Source: Streptomyces sp. NBC_00820
GTDB lineage: Bacteria > Actinomycetota > Actinomycetes > Streptomycetales > Streptomycetaceae
DNA length: 64,000 bases
Assembly: GCF_036347055.1 (NCBI RefSeq)
Contig: NZ_CP108882.1
Coordinates: 4,228,501 to 4,292,500, forward strand
Direction: 5' to 3'
Under the pieces are notes generated by a model. That model ran no database searches. It saw only the letters and a list, made by a program, of their open reading frames with translations, and had not been told where the DNA came from. Every line of letters begins with the position of its first letter. Position 1 is the first letter of the stretch. This document shows positions 24,407 to 34,088 of this stretch, one piece after another. A program made the position numbers and the translations under genes.

Positions 24407-26398
24407 TCAGCCGCCGCCTCCGAAGAAGCCGCCGTTTCCGTTGCCGCCGCCTTGGGGTACGGCGAGCACGGTGACGGTGTCACCCCTGTTGACGGTGGTG
24501 CCGGCGGGCGGGGTCGAGTTGCCGACGATCTTGGCGTTCTCGTCCTGGACGCCGCCCGCGACGTTCAGCCCGAGGCCCAGGGCCTGAAGCGTGGCCCTGG
24601 CGTCCTTGACGCTGCTGTTCTCAAGCGGCGGGACCTGTACCTGCTGCCCGGCCTGTACCTGGGCGACGGTGATCGCGATGGGCGTGTTCTTCTTGACCGG
24701 GTCGCCCGCCTTCGGGTTGGTGCTCTGCACCTTGCCGTTCTGGGCCGGGTCCGTCACCGTCGTGTCGGGGGTGCAGGTCCCTGCCGGTGCCAGGCCCTTC
24801 TGCTGCAGTGTGGCCCTGGCCTGGTCACAGGTCTGGCCGGCGACGTCGGGGACGCTGATCAGTTCTTCGGCCTTGGCGACCGTGAGGACGATCTTGGTGC
24901 CCTTCTCGACCTCCTGGCCGAGGCGCAGGCTCTGCTCCAGGACCGTGCCGGGCTGCTCCGAAGAGACACGGTCCTTCCTCACCACGTTGAACTGGTACTT
25001 GTTGCTTTCCAGCTGCGTCTTGGCGGAGTCGAAGCTCTGGCTCACGACACTCGGTACGACGACCTTCGGCGCGCCCGTCGACACCACCAGCGAGATGGTG
25101 TCGCCCTTCTTGACCTCGGCGGGGTACGCGGGGTCCTGGGAGCAGACCTTGCCCTTGGGCTGGTCGTCGCAGGGGCGGCGGGTGGGGTCGGCCAGGGTGA
25201 GTCCGCTGTTCTCGGCCATCTTCCGGGCGTCCGGGAGGCTGCTGCCGACGAAGTTCGGGACCTTGAAGGGCTTGTCGTTGTTGTGGCCGGTAACCACGTA
25301 CTTGCCGATGAGGATCGCGCCGACGAGGACCAGGACGCCCGCGACCACGAGGAGGATCGTGGAGGTGTTGTTCTTCTTCTGCTGCGGGCGTCGCCGGCCG
25401 GGGCGGTCGTCGTAGCCGTAGCCGCCGTCGTCGGGGTTCATCGGCGGGAGCATCGTCGTCGCTCCGCCGCCCGGCTCCTGGCGCAGGGCCGTCGTCGCCT
25501 GTTCGTCGGGGTAGCCGACGTAGCCGACCGAGTTCATCGTGGCGGTCGCCGCGACCGGCTGGCCGTCGAGGCAGGCCTCGATGTCCAGGCGCATCTCGTC
25601 GGCGGACTGGTAGCGGTAGTTCGGGTCCTTGACCAGTGCCTTGAGGACGATGGCGTCCATCTCGGGGGTGATCTCGGGGTCGAACACGCTCGGCGGCTGG
25701 GGCTCCTCGCGGACGTGCTGGTAGGCCACGGCCACGGGGGAGTCGCCGACGAAGGGCGGTCGTACCGTGAGCAGCTCGTAGAGGAGGCAGCCCGTGGAGT
25801 ACAGGTCCGAGCGGGCGTCGACCTGCTCGCCCTTGGCCTGCTCCGGGGAGAGGTACTGGGCGGTGCCGATGACGGCCGCGGTCTGGGTCATGGTCATGCC
25901 GGAGTCGCCCATGGCGCGGGCGATGCCGAAGTCCATGACCTTGACCTGGCCGTTGCGCGTCAGCATGACGTTGGCCGGCTTGATGTCACGGTGGACGATG
26001 CCCGCGCGGTGCGAGTACTCCAGGGCCTGGAGGATGCCGATGGTCATCTCCAGGGTCCGCTCGGGCAGCAGCTTGCGGCCGGAGTGGAGCAGCTCACGGA
26101 GCGTGGAGCCGTCGACGTACTCCATCACGATGTACGGGATCGAGACCCCGTCGATGTAGTCCTCGCCCGTGTCGTAGACCGCGACGATCGCGGGATGGTT
26201 GAGCGAGGCGGCCGACTGGGCCTCACGGCGGAACCGGGCCTGGAAGGACGGATCGCGCGCGAGGTCCGCGCGCAGCGTCTTCACTGCCACGGTGCGGCCG
26301 AGGCGGGTGTCATGGGCGAGGTAGACCTCCGCCATGCCACCGCGGCCGAGCACGTGGCCCAGTTCGTACCGGCCGCCTAGGCGACGCGGCTCTTCCAT
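24407..26398 (-). CDS. pknB: Ser/Thr protein kinase PknB with PASTA repeats
   Basis: 663 aa. Cytosolic kinase domain (about 10-275: GRGGMAEVYLA, VAVK Lys40, HRDIKPANVM, DFGIARA, activation loop TMTQTAAVIGTAQYLSPEQ), linker, one membrane helix near 345-365 (ILLVVAGVLVLVGAILIG) and four extracellular PASTA domains (from FKVPNFVGSSLPDARK onward) that sense muropeptides or lipid II. Last gene of the fhaA-fhaB-pstP-rodA-pbpA-pknB cluster controlling wall synthesis and growth. Ends in a Gly-rich tail. Confidence 0.97.
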   Translation of the reverse strand: MEEPRRLGGRYELGHVLGRGGMAEVYLAHDTRLGRTVAVKTLRADLARDPSFQARFRREAQSAASLNHPAIVAVYDTGEDYIDGVSIPYIVMEYVDGSTLRELLHSGRKLLPERTLEMTIGILQALEYSHRAGIVHRDIKPANVMLTRNGQVKVMDFGIARAMGDSGMTMTQTAAVIGTAQYLSPEQAKGEQVDARSDLYSTGCLLYELLTVRPPFVGDSPVAVAYQHVREEPQPPSVFDPEITPEMDAIVLKALVKDPNYRYQSADEMRLDIEACLDGQPVAATATMNSVGYVGYPDEQATTALRQEPGGGATTMLPPMNPDDGGYGYDDRPGRRRPQQKKNNTSTILLVVAGVLVLVGAILIGKYVVTGHNNDKPFKVPNFVGSSLPDARKMAENSGLTLADPTRRPCDDQPKGKVCSQDPAYPAEVKKGDTISLVVSTGAPKVVVPSVVSQSFDSAKTQLESNKYQFNVVRKDRVSSEQPGTVLEQSLRLGQEVEKGTKIVLTVAKAEELISVPDVAGQTCDQARATLQQKGLAPAGTCTPDTTVTDPAQNGKVQSTNPKAGDPVKKNTPIAITVAQVQAGQQVQVPPLENSSVKDARATLQALGLGLNVAGGVQDENAKIVGNSTPPAGTTVNRGDTVTVLAVPQGGGNGNGGFFGGGG

Positions 26399-26568
26399 AG
26401 CTACCTACCAGCCCTCTCCGTCGGTCCCGGCCGGCACGGTGTGTGCGGTCGGAGGCTGCCGTCCGGGCCTACCGTACCCGGCTCTGTTTGTGTGACCTGG
26501 CCAAGCCCGTAACCCGATACAGGACCGGTATCCCAACGTGCGCGTATGTGAAGGCGACGTGATCGGGC

Positions 26569-28044
26569 TCACTTCTTGGAGTTGATGACCGCCTCCATCA
26601 CGCTCTTCGCGATCGGGGCGGCGAGGCCGCCGCCGGAGATGTCGCCGCGGTTGGCGTTGTCGTCCTCGATGACCACGGCGACCGCGACGGGCGAGCTGCC
26701 GTCGGAGAGCTTGGCGAAGGAGATGAACCAGGCGTAGGGGTTCTCGCTGTTCTCGACGCCGTGCTGGGCGGTACCGGTCTTGCCGCCGACGGTGGCGTCG
26801 GAGAGCTGCGCGTTCTTGCCGGTGCCGTCCTTGACGACGGTCTCCATCATCGACTGCAGGATCTGGGCGTTCCCCGGGGTCAGCGGCCGGCTCATCTCGG
26901 TCGGCTTGGTCTGCTCGACCGGGTCCAGGTTGGAGGACTGCAGCTCGTCGACCATGTAGGGCTTCATCAGCTTGCCGTCATTGGCGACCGCGGAGGCGAC
27001 CATGGCCATCTGCAGCGGGGTGGCGGCGGTGTTGAACTGGCCGATGGAGGACAGTGCGGTCTGCGAGGTGTTCATCTTGTCGGGGAACACCGACGCGGCG
27101 GAGCGGACCGGGATGAACTGCTCGTCGGTGAAGCCGAACTTCTTCGCCTCGGCGAGCATCTTGTCGTTGCCGAGGTCGGCGCCGATCTTGCCGAAGACGG
27201 TGTTGCAGGAGAACTGCAGCGCGACGCGCATGGTCGCGTTGTGGCAGGGGATGTTGCCCTCGTTCTCCAGCGGCTTGGTGGTGCCGGGCATGATCCACGG
27301 CAGCGGCGAGTCGGTGGGCTGGTCGGCGGAGGGGTACTTGCCGTTCTCCAGCGCGGCCGCGGCGGTGACCACCTTGAAGGTGGAGCCCGGCGGGTAGGTC
27401 TCGCGCAGCGCCCGGTTCAGCATCGGGTCGGAGGGGTCGTTCTTCTTCTGGAGCTTGTTCCACGCGGCTGCGTCGCCGTTGCGGTCACCGGAGAAGGACG
27501 AGGGGTCGTACGAAGGGTAGGAGGCCAGCGCCAGGATCTTGCCGGTGGAGGGCTCCAGGGCGACGACGGCTCCCTTGGCGCCACGGGCCTTGAGGCCGGC
27601 GAACGCGGCCTTCTGCGCGGCGGCGTTGAGGGTGGTGACGACGTTGCCGCCCTGCTTGGGCTTGCCGGTGATCATGTCGAGGGTGTTGCGGAAGAACAGC
27701 CGGTCGTCGTTGCCGGTGAGGATGCCGTCGTCGATCTTCTCGAGCTGGCTGGCGTCGAAGGCCTGAGAGGAGTAGCCGGTGACCGGGGCCCACATGGGCC
27801 CGTTCTTGTAGGTGCGCTTGTACTTGTAGTCGCCGGCCTTGCTCACCGTCGATCCCGTTATCGGGTTGCCGTCGACGATGATGTCGCCGCGCGGGGAGGC
27901 GTAGCGCTCGATGGCCACGCGGCGGTTGGCCGGGTCGGTACGCAGCTTGTCGGCCTGGGCGTACTGGAGCCAGTTGTCGCGGATCAGCAGTGCCAGGACG
28001 AGAAGTCCGCAGAAGATCGCGATGCGGCGCAGGGGCTTGTTCAC
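26569..28044 (-). CDS. pbpA: Penicillin-binding protein PbpA (class B transpeptidase)
   Basis: 491 aa. N-terminal anchor (RRIAIFCGLLVLALLIRDNW), dimerisation domain with RGDI, and transpeptidase domain with SxxK (PPGSTFK), SCN (QFSCNTVFG) and KTGTA. Cross-links peptidoglycan outside the membrane together with the SEDS polymerase RodA encoded upstream. GTG 28044 (VNKPLRR) has AAAGG upstream and is preferred over ATG 28059. Confidence 0.96.
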   Translation of the reverse strand: MNKPLRRIAIFCGLLVLALLIRDNWLQYAQADKLRTDPANRRVAIERYASPRGDIIVDGNPITGSTVSKAGDYKYKRTYKNGPMWAPVTGYSSQAFDASQLEKIDDGILTGNDDRLFFRNTLDMITGKPKQGGNVVTTLNAAAQKAAFAGLKARGAKGAVVALEPSTGKILALASYPSYDPSSFSGDRNGDAAAWNKLQKKNDPSDPMLNRALRETYPPGSTFKVVTAAAALENGKYPSADQPTDSPLPWIMPGTTKPLENEGNIPCHNATMRVALQFSCNTVFGKIGADLGNDKMLAEAKKFGFTDEQFIPVRSAASVFPDKMNTSQTALSSIGQFNTAATPLQMAMVASAVANDGKLMKPYMVDELQSSNLDPVEQTKPTEMSRPLTPGNAQILQSMMETVVKDGTGKNAQLSDATVGGKTGTAQHGVENSENPYAWFISFAKLSDGSSPVAVAVVIEDDNANRGDISGGGLAAPIAKSVMEAVINSKK

Positions 28045-28224
28045 GTCCGGCCTTTCCACAAGCTGACAGGGGCGCCTGTCGCTTCAGTCTCTCGGTGTCG
28101 CTGGTGCTGGCGCTCGTCCTCGGCCGCCCACAGTCTAGGGGCAGTGCCTGTGCGGGCGGTCGGACCGGCCGGGGCAACTGGCCGGTGGCCCCGGTCACTT
28201 CGCCGGCCTGTGCCGTTCGCCACT

Positions 28225-28270
28225 CCGCCCGCCCGGGGCGCGGCCGCTTGGACGCGCCCCGGGCGGGCGG
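28225..28270 (-). terminator. 18-bp perfect stem between rodA and pbpA
   Basis: 28225-28242 and 28253-28270 are exact complements (CCGCCCGCCCGGGGCGCG) around a 10-nt loop. It lies inside the operon, 34 bp after the rodA stop, so it may attenuate rather than end transcription before pbpA. Confidence 0.7.
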
Positions 28271-28303
28271 TGGTGGAGAGAGTCGTGCCGGGGGTGCTCA
28301 CGG

Positions 28304-29776
28304 TCACTCCGCGGTGGGGCCGGAGCTGCCGGGCCGCACGATCTGGGTCATCTCCGCGTCGGGACTGGCGGCGGGAGTGGGCGCGGGGCGGCGGGCCGTG
28401 TCGCTGATGCGGATGAGGACGCCGATGAGGGCCCAGTTGGCGATGACGGAGGAACCGCCGTAGGCGATGAAGGGCATCGTCATACCGGTCAGCGGGATGA
28501 GTCCCATCACGCCGCCGGCCACGACGAACACCTGGAGCGCGAAGGCGCCGGACAGGCCGATGGCGAGGAGCTTGCCGAACGGGTCGCGGGCGGCGAGGGC
28601 GGTGCGCACGCCGCGTTCCGCGATCAGGCCGTAGACGAGCAGGATCGCCATGATGCCGGCGAGGCCGAGTTCCTCGCCGAAGGTGGCGAGGATGAAGTCG
28701 GAGTTGGCGGCGAAGCGGATCAGCTCCGAGTGGCCCTGGCCGAGGCCGGTGCCCAGGGTGCCGCCGGAGCCGAACGCCCACAGGGCCTGCTGAGCCTGCT
28801 CGGAGTGGAGGATGCCGTCGTGGGTGACGATGCGGCTGAGCTTGTACTCGCGCATCGGGTCGAGCCACGCCTGGACACGCGTCTGGACGTGCGGCTCGAA
28901 GCTGGCCACGCCGACGGCGCCCGCAGCGGACATCAGCAGACCGAAGACGATCCAGCTGGTCCGCTCGGTGGCGACGTACAGCATGATCACGAACATGCCG
29001 AAGAACAGCAGCGAGGTGCCGAGGTCGGTCTCGAAGACGAGGATGAGGATCGAGATCGCCCAGACGACGAGGATCGGTCCGAGGTCGCGACCGCGCGGCA
29101 GGTAGATGCCCATGAAGCGGCGGCTGGCGAGCGCGAGCGCGTCGCGCTTCACCATCAGGTAGCCGGCGAAGAAGATCGCGAGGACGATCTTGGCGAACTC
29201 GCCGGGCTGGATGGTGAAGCTGCCGATCTGAATCCAGATCTTGGCGCCGTAGGTGAGGTCGGCGCCGAGGCCGGGGATCAGGGGGAGCAGCAGCAGGACC
29301 ACCGCGCCCACCATGGAGATGTAGGTGTAGCGCTGCAGCGTGCGGTGGTCCTTGAGGAAGATCAGCACGACGACGAAGAGGACGATGCCCAGGGCCGTGT
29401 AGATCAGCTGGTTGGTCGCCTTGCCGCCGGCCTGGCCGATGGACTGCAGCAGCTTGGACTGGTCCAGCCGCCAGATGACGACCAGGCCGAGCCCGTTGAG
29501 CAGGGTGGCCAGCGGCAGCAGCAGCGGGTCCGCGTACGGGGCGAACTTCCGTACGGCGATGTGGGCGACGCCGGCCAGCAGGCCGAGGCCCAGCCCGTAC
29601 CCGAGCAGCCCGGTGGGCACCTCGTCGTTGAGGGCGAGGCCCACGTTGGCGTAGGCGAACACCGGGATGACCACCGCGAAGATCAGCAGGGCCAGCTCGG
29701 TGTTGCGGCGGCTCGGCGCACCGATCGAGCCGATCGTGGACGTGTGGTGCGTCGGCGTGTTCGTAGTACTGCTCAT
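28304..29776 (-). CDS. rodA: SEDS peptidoglycan polymerase RodA/FtsW family
   Basis: 490 aa with about ten to twelve membrane helices. SEDS hallmarks are present: FETDLGTSLLFFGMF, a large extracellular loop (VQAWLDP...QQALWAFGSGG), and FIAYGGSSVIANW near the end. Polymerises lipid II glycan strands with PbpA. The start ATG 29776 follows the pstP stop by 27 bp. Confidence 0.96.
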   Translation of the reverse strand: MSSTTNTPTHHTSTIGSIGAPSRRNTELALLIFAVVIPVFAYANVGLALNDEVPTGLLGYGLGLGLLAGVAHIAVRKFAPYADPLLLPLATLLNGLGLVVIWRLDQSKLLQSIGQAGGKATNQLIYTALGIVLFVVVLIFLKDHRTLQRYTYISMVGAVVLLLLPLIPGLGADLTYGAKIWIQIGSFTIQPGEFAKIVLAIFFAGYLMVKRDALALASRRFMGIYLPRGRDLGPILVVWAISILILVFETDLGTSLLFFGMFVIMLYVATERTSWIVFGLLMSAAGAVGVASFEPHVQTRVQAWLDPMREYKLSRIVTHDGILHSEQAQQALWAFGSGGTLGTGLGQGHSELIRFAANSDFILATFGEELGLAGIMAILLVYGLIAERGVRTALAARDPFGKLLAIGLSGAFALQVFVVAGGVMGLIPLTGMTMPFIAYGGSSVIANWALIGVLIRISDTARRPAPTPAASPDAEMTQIVRPGSSGPTAE

Positions 29777-29803
29777 CGTGTGACGGGGCCTCTCACGGCT
29801 TGC

Positions 29804-31342
29804 TTACTGCTTGCCGCACTGATCGACGACCTTCTGCTCATCCTCGGACAGGCTCGGGCCGGGCCTGGGCGCGGTGGTCGCGGGCGGGGTCGGGGACTTC
29901 GAGGACGTCGGGCCGGTGGCCGACGGGTTCGGGGTCGGCGACGCCTTGGACGTGAGGGAGGTGCGGGTGGTTCCCGTGACCCCTGTGGCCTTGTCCGTGC
30001 CGCTCTTCTGCGTGTTCTGGGCCGCCGCGTGGTCGGCGGCCGTGCGTTCGGCCTGCTTCCTGCACGCGGAGGCCTGCAGGGACAGCACGTCGATCTTCGT
30101 CCGGGCCTGGTCCAGTCCGCCCGCCGCGATCGTGTTCTTGACCTGCTTCTGCTGGTAGGACGGCAGGTACTTGAGTTCGATCTCGGGGTGGTCCTTCTCC
30201 ACCTTCGACAGCGAGACCCAGGCCAGGTTCTGGCTGATCCCGCGGTAGAGGGCGACGTGGCTGCCGTTGGTGCCGACGTAGTACTGCGTCTGGGTCCAGC
30301 GGTAGCCGCCGTAGAGGCCGCCGCCGATGACCGCGAGGGCGAGGGCGCTGTAGAGCGTTCCCTTCAGCCACTTGCGGCCCTTGCGGGGCTTGGTGAAGTT
30401 CTCGTCCTGGTAGCCGTCGAAGTCGCCGTCGGGGACGAAGCCGGTGGTGTCGCCGGAGCCGGGCGGGCCGAACTCGCCGCCGCCCTGGCGGCCGAGGTGG
30501 GAGGCGCGGCCGGCCGGGGTCTGCATGATGCCGTTGTCGTGCAGGTGGTGCTGGTTCTCGGCGACGGCGCCGACCACGACCGGGGTGTCGGAGAGCTGTG
30601 CGGCGAGGGTGTCTCCGGTGTCCAGGTCGAGGACGTCGGCGACGATCACGGTGATGTTGTCGGGGCCGCCGCCGCGCAGCGCGAGCTGGATCAGCTCCTG
30701 CACGGTCTCCTGCGGGCCCTGGTAGCTGGCGAGGGTCTCCTCCATCGTCTGGTGGGAGACGACGCCGGACAGGCCGTCGGAGCAGATCAGGTAGCGGTCG
30801 CCGGCCCGGACCTCGCGGATGGACAGGTCGGGCTCGACGTGGTCGCCGCTGCCCAGCGCGCGCATCAGCAGGGAGCGCTGCGGGTGGGTGGTGGCCTCTT
30901 CCTCGGTGATGCGGCCCTCGTCGACCAGACGCTGCACCCAGGTGTGGTCCTGGGTGATCTGGGAGAGGACGCCGTCGCGCAGCAGGTAGGCGCGCGAGTC
31001 GCCGACGTGGACGAGGCCGAGTCGCTGTCCGGTCCACAGCAGGGCGGTGAGCGTGGTGCCCATGCCCTCGAGCTGGGGGTCCTCCTCGACCATGGCGCGC
31101 AGCTGGTCGTTGGCGCGCCGTACGGCGTGGCTGAGGGAGGTGAGGATGTCGGAGCCGGGCACGTCGTCGTCGAGCGTGACCAGGGTGGAGATCACTTCGG
31201 AGGAGGCGACCTCGCCGGCCGCCTGGCCGCCCATGCCGTCGGCGATGGCGAGCAGGCGGGGACCGGCGTAACCGGAGTCCTCGTTGCCCTCCCGGATCAT
31301 GCCCTTGTGCGATCCGGCGGCGAAGCGCAGTGACAGACTCAT
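29804..31342 (-). CDS. pstP: PP2C-type Ser/Thr phosphatase PstP
   Basis: 512 aa. PP2C catalytic domain (about 5-235) with metal ligands in REGNEDSG, IADGMGGQ, VGDSRAYLL, SDGLSG and GGPDNITVI; then a juxtamembrane region, one helix (ALALAVIGGGLYGGYRW) and an extracellular Thr/Ser/Pro tail. Removes phosphate from PknB and its substrates. ATG 31342 (MSLSLRFAAGS) has GGCGAGG upstream; an upstream GTG 31399 would add 19 residues and cannot be excluded. Confidence 0.94.
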   Translation of the reverse strand: MSLSLRFAAGSHKGMIREGNEDSGYAGPRLLAIADGMGGQAAGEVASSEVISTLVTLDDDVPGSDILTSLSHAVRRANDQLRAMVEEDPQLEGMGTTLTALLWTGQRLGLVHVGDSRAYLLRDGVLSQITQDHTWVQRLVDEGRITEEEATTHPQRSLLMRALGSGDHVEPDLSIREVRAGDRYLICSDGLSGVVSHQTMEETLASYQGPQETVQELIQLALRGGGPDNITVIVADVLDLDTGDTLAAQLSDTPVVVGAVAENQHHLHDNGIMQTPAGRASHLGRQGGGEFGPPGSGDTTGFVPDGDFDGYQDENFTKPRKGRKWLKGTLYSALALAVIGGGLYGGYRWTQTQYYVGTNGSHVALYRGISQNLAWVSLSKVEKDHPEIELKYLPSYQQKQVKNTIAAGGLDQARTKIDVLSLQASACRKQAERTAADHAAAQNTQKSGTDKATGVTGTTRTSLTSKASPTPNPSATGPTSSKSPTPPATTAPRPGPSLSEDEQKVVDQCGKQ

Positions 31343-31482
31343 GCGCACCTCGCCAGTCGGCTCCGGGTACAGCCGGTCGTGTCGAGCCACACTGCCCACC
31401 CTCCGGTCGGGAGCGCGCCGGGGGCCGGGGTGTGGCCCGCCGTCGCGCGCTCGCTCCGCTCGCGCTCACTCATGACGTAGCA

Positions 31483-32022
31483 CTACTTCCGCAGCTCGAT
31501 GACGGTTTTGCCGATGCGGATCGGCGCGCCCAGCGGGATCGGTGTGGGGGTCGTCAGCCGGGACCGGTCCAGGTACGTGCCGTTCGTGGAGCCGAGGTCC
31601 TCGACGATCCACTGGCCGTCGCGGTCGGGGTAGATCCTGGCATGCCGGCTGGAGGCGTAGTCGTCGTCCAGCACGATCGTGGAGTCGTGCGCGCGGCCCA
31701 GGGTGATGGTCTGGCCCTGGAGCGCGACGGTGGTGCCGGTCAGGATGCCCTCGCTCACCACCAGCTTGCTGGGAGTGTTGCGGCCTCGGCGGCCGCCGCT
31801 CTGCTGCGCGCGCTGCTGGCCGCGCTGCTGCGGCGGCGCGGACTGCTGCCGGGCGGCCGGCTGCGGTCGTGCCGCGTCCCGGCGGTTGCCGCGTTGCGGT
31901 CCCCGCTGGGTGACACGCGTACCGAACAGGTCGCTGCGGATGACCTGCACGGCCACGATCACGAACAGCCACAGTACGGCCAGGAAACCCAGCCGCATGA
32001 CCGTGAGGGTCAGCTCTGACAT
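31483..32022 (-). CDS. fhaB: FHA domain protein FhaB
   Basis: 179 aa: N-terminal membrane helix (LGFLAVLWLFVIVAVQVI), Gln/Arg-rich linker and a C-terminal FHA domain (about 95-179, LGRAHDSTIVLDDDYASSRHARI, LGSTNGTYL) that binds phosphothreonine. In mycobacteria FhaB/FipA works with PknA/B in division. ATG 32022 (MSELTLTVMRLG) is chosen; the longer frame is upstream read-through. Confidence 0.94.
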   Translation of the reverse strand: MSELTLTVMRLGFLAVLWLFVIVAVQVIRSDLFGTRVTQRGPQRGNRRDAARPQPAARQQSAPPQQRGQQRAQQSGGRRGRNTPSKLVVSEGILTGTTVALQGQTITLGRAHDSTIVLDDDYASSRHARIYPDRDGQWIVEDLGSTNGTYLDRSRLTTPTPIPLGAPIRIGKTVIELRK

Positions 32023-32032
32023 TGCCCCCGCT

Positions 32033-32872
32033 TCACCCTTCGGCTTGCCGGTAAATGATGGTGCTGCTGCCCACGACGATCCGCGAGCCGTCGCGGAGCG
32101 TAGCGCGGGTGGTGTGCTGCCCGTCCACCACGATGCCGTTGGTGGAGCCGAGATCCTGGATCGTCGAGGGCGTTCCGGTCCGGATCTCACAGTGCCGGCG
32201 GGAGACGCCGGGGTCGTCGATCCGCACGTCGGCCTCGGTGCTGCGGCCCAGCACCAGGGTCGGGCGGGAGATCTGGTGGCGGGTGCCGTTGATCTCGATC
32301 CAGTAGCGGGTGCGTCCGCCGCTCGTCGGGGCGGTCGCGGGCTGCTGGGCTGCGGGCGGGGGGTAGCCGTAGCCGCCGGGGGGCGGCGAGGACGGCATGG
32401 GGGGCGCTCCGGCGGGCGGATAGCCGTATCCGCCCTGGGCGCCGCCTCCCGCGGGTCCGGGCCTGCCGGCCGGGGCCGAGGGGGCCTGCTGGTCGCTGGA
32501 GCCGGCCAGGGTGCGGCTGCGCACCCGGTACAGGCCGGTGTCCAGGTCGTCGGCCTTCTCCAGGTTGACCTTGATCGGACCCATGAAGGTGTAGCGCTGC
32601 TGTTTGGCGTAGTCGCGCACCATGCCGGCCAGCTCGTCGCCGAGCTGTCCGGAGTAGGGGCTGAGGCGCTCGAAGTCCGGCGTGCTCAGCTCCACGATGA
32701 AGTCATTGGGTACGACCGTGCGGTCGCGGTTCCAGATCGTGGCGTTGTTGTCGCACTCGCGCTGGAGCGCGCCGGCGATCTCCACGGGCTGGACCTCGGA
32801 CTTGAACACCTTGGCGAAGGTGCCGTTGACCAGACCTTCGAGACGCTGCTCGAACTTCTTCAGGACTCCCAT
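32033..32872 (-). CDS. fhaA: FHA and DUF3662 domain protein FhaA
   Basis: 279 aa. N-terminal DUF3662 domain (about 1-125, MGVLKKFEQRLEGLVNGTF), a Gly/Pro/Tyr-rich linker with GGYGYPP repeats, and a C-terminal FHA domain (LGRSTEADVRIDDPGVSRRH, LGSTNGIVV). Binds phosphorylated PknB and MurJ-type partners in mycobacteria. First gene of the operon, 10 bp ahead of fhaB. Confidence 0.95.
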   Translation of the reverse strand: MGVLKKFEQRLEGLVNGTFAKVFKSEVQPVEIAGALQRECDNNATIWNRDRTVVPNDFIVELSTPDFERLSPYSGQLGDELAGMVRDYAKQQRYTFMGPIKVNLEKADDLDTGLYRVRSRTLAGSSDQQAPSAPAGRPGPAGGGAQGGYGYPPAGAPPMPSSPPPGGYGYPPPAAQQPATAPTSGGRTRYWIEINGTRHQISRPTLVLGRSTEADVRIDDPGVSRRHCEIRTGTPSTIQDLGSTNGIVVDGQHTTRATLRDGSRIVVGSSTIIYRQAEG

Positions 32873-33456
32873 GGGGCACCTCCTCCGTCGTGGCCGTTCT
32901 GCCGTGCCTACTGATCGTATCTACGCGCCCGGCATTCAGCCGGTTCCCCGAGCGGCTCCCGTTTGAACTCTGCCAGGGATCGTAGATGCGGTCGGAACCC
33001 AGTGTCCCGCACCCGGGGGTGCACCCGGACCTCCTCCTGGGGAGATGGGCGGGACCGGTACGAGGTTGATACGTGAACCGACGTTCTTCGAGATGTGGCG
33101 ACGGACACTCCGCGGGGCCGGCGGGGCGGGGGTGCCGGGGGTGCGGTGCGGGGGCGGAACCGGGGAGAAAAGAGGAGGGAGGGGGGAGGGAGAGAGGGGG
33201 GAGCGATGGATGGGGCGCGAGCAGGGGTGAGGGGGAGAGGGCGGACGTCGTCGGGTGGACGGCGGGGCGCTGACGGGCGGGTGGGGCGCGGACGGGAAGC
33301 GGGTGACGGCGGGTGCGGGACGGCGCGGGCCGGGCGGGGGCAGGGCAGTGGTCGGGGGGAGAGAAGGGATGTGAATCCACCCCGTACGACGTGCTAATGT
33401 TCTGCATGTCGGAAGGGGCCAGCCCGAAAGGGAAGAAGCCGGAAGACACGCCCAAT
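32873..33456. promoter_or_regulatory. fhaA leader and G-rich polypurine tract
   Basis: 584 bp without a gene. The part next to fhaA should hold the promoter of the cell-wall operon. From about 33159 to 33250 the plus strand is a near-pure purine tract rich in GGG runs (33177-33203 alone has four to five G-tracts), able to form G-quadruplex or triplex structures. TAATGT (33395-33400) may be the -10 of tRNA-Leu. Confidence 0.5.
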
Positions 33457-33540
33457 GCGCGGGTGGCGGAATAGGCAGACGCGCTGGATTCAGGTTCCAG
33501 TGCCCGAAAGGGCGTGGGGGTTCAACTCCCCCCTCGCGCA
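33457..33540 (+). tRNA. tRNA-Leu (anticodon CAG)
   Basis: 84-nt class II tRNA. Acceptor GCGCGGG pairs with CTCGCGC; anticodon stem CTGGA/TCCAG with loop TTCAGGT gives CAG; variable arm TGCCCGAAAGGGCG; T arm GGGGGTTCAACTCCCCC. CCA not encoded. Confidence 0.97.
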
Positions 33541-33546
33541 CAGAAT

Positions 33547-33580
33547 CAGAGGGCCCACCGTATTCACGGTGGGCCCTCTG
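33547..33580 (+). terminator. Terminator of tRNA-Leu
   Basis: CAGAGGGCCCACCGT (33547-33561) pairs exactly with 33566-33580 around a 4-nt loop. Confidence 0.88.
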
Positions 33581-34088
33581 CTGTGTTCCCGGGCGGCCGC
33601 GCCGGAGGCCCCCGCGCTGGGAGCGGGTCGAGGTGTGAGTGCCTCGCGGGCGTTTGCGATGTGACGAGTCTCTCAGTCCTTTCCGGTCCGGCAAGGGCCC
33701 GGTGACGGTCCGGCGATGGTCCGCGGATCCGGGGACTGTTTCCACTTCTGAGCTGGTGTGCGGGCCTGTTGGGTTCCGGGCAGTGAGCCGGCCGACGGCG
33801 GGTCCGGAAGGCTTTCCAAGGGTGAGCCGGCGCTTCGTGACGACCGGAACCCGTTTTCCCCAAGGGGATTCAAAGGGGATTCAAGGGGGGCACAGTCCAT
33901 CGGCGCGGCCTGGAGGCCGCGATGGCTGTCGGCGCATTCCGTCCTCGCGGGGCCGGTCCGGCACCGGGACGCTCACCTGCCTTGTGGGGAAGCGCACTTG
34001 GGGCCACGGCATGACGTGTTTCCGCCACCGGCGCTACGGTTCGGCACGAGTTCAGGTGCGCGTGTACGAGTGCGGGAAGGCGGTCGCG
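33581..34088. other. Intergenic stretch before DUF2252 gene
   Basis: 508 bp in which I see no supported gene. It contains a short direct repeat GGGGATTCAA (33864-33873 and 33875-33884). The DUF2252 frame stays open across it to 33639, but codon use and lack of a ribosome-binding site argue against translation. Confidence 0.4.

Noticed and set aside
28730..31333. 867-codon plus-strand open frame
   Set aside because: Antisense to rodA and pstP, both with intact catalytic motifs; shadow frame.
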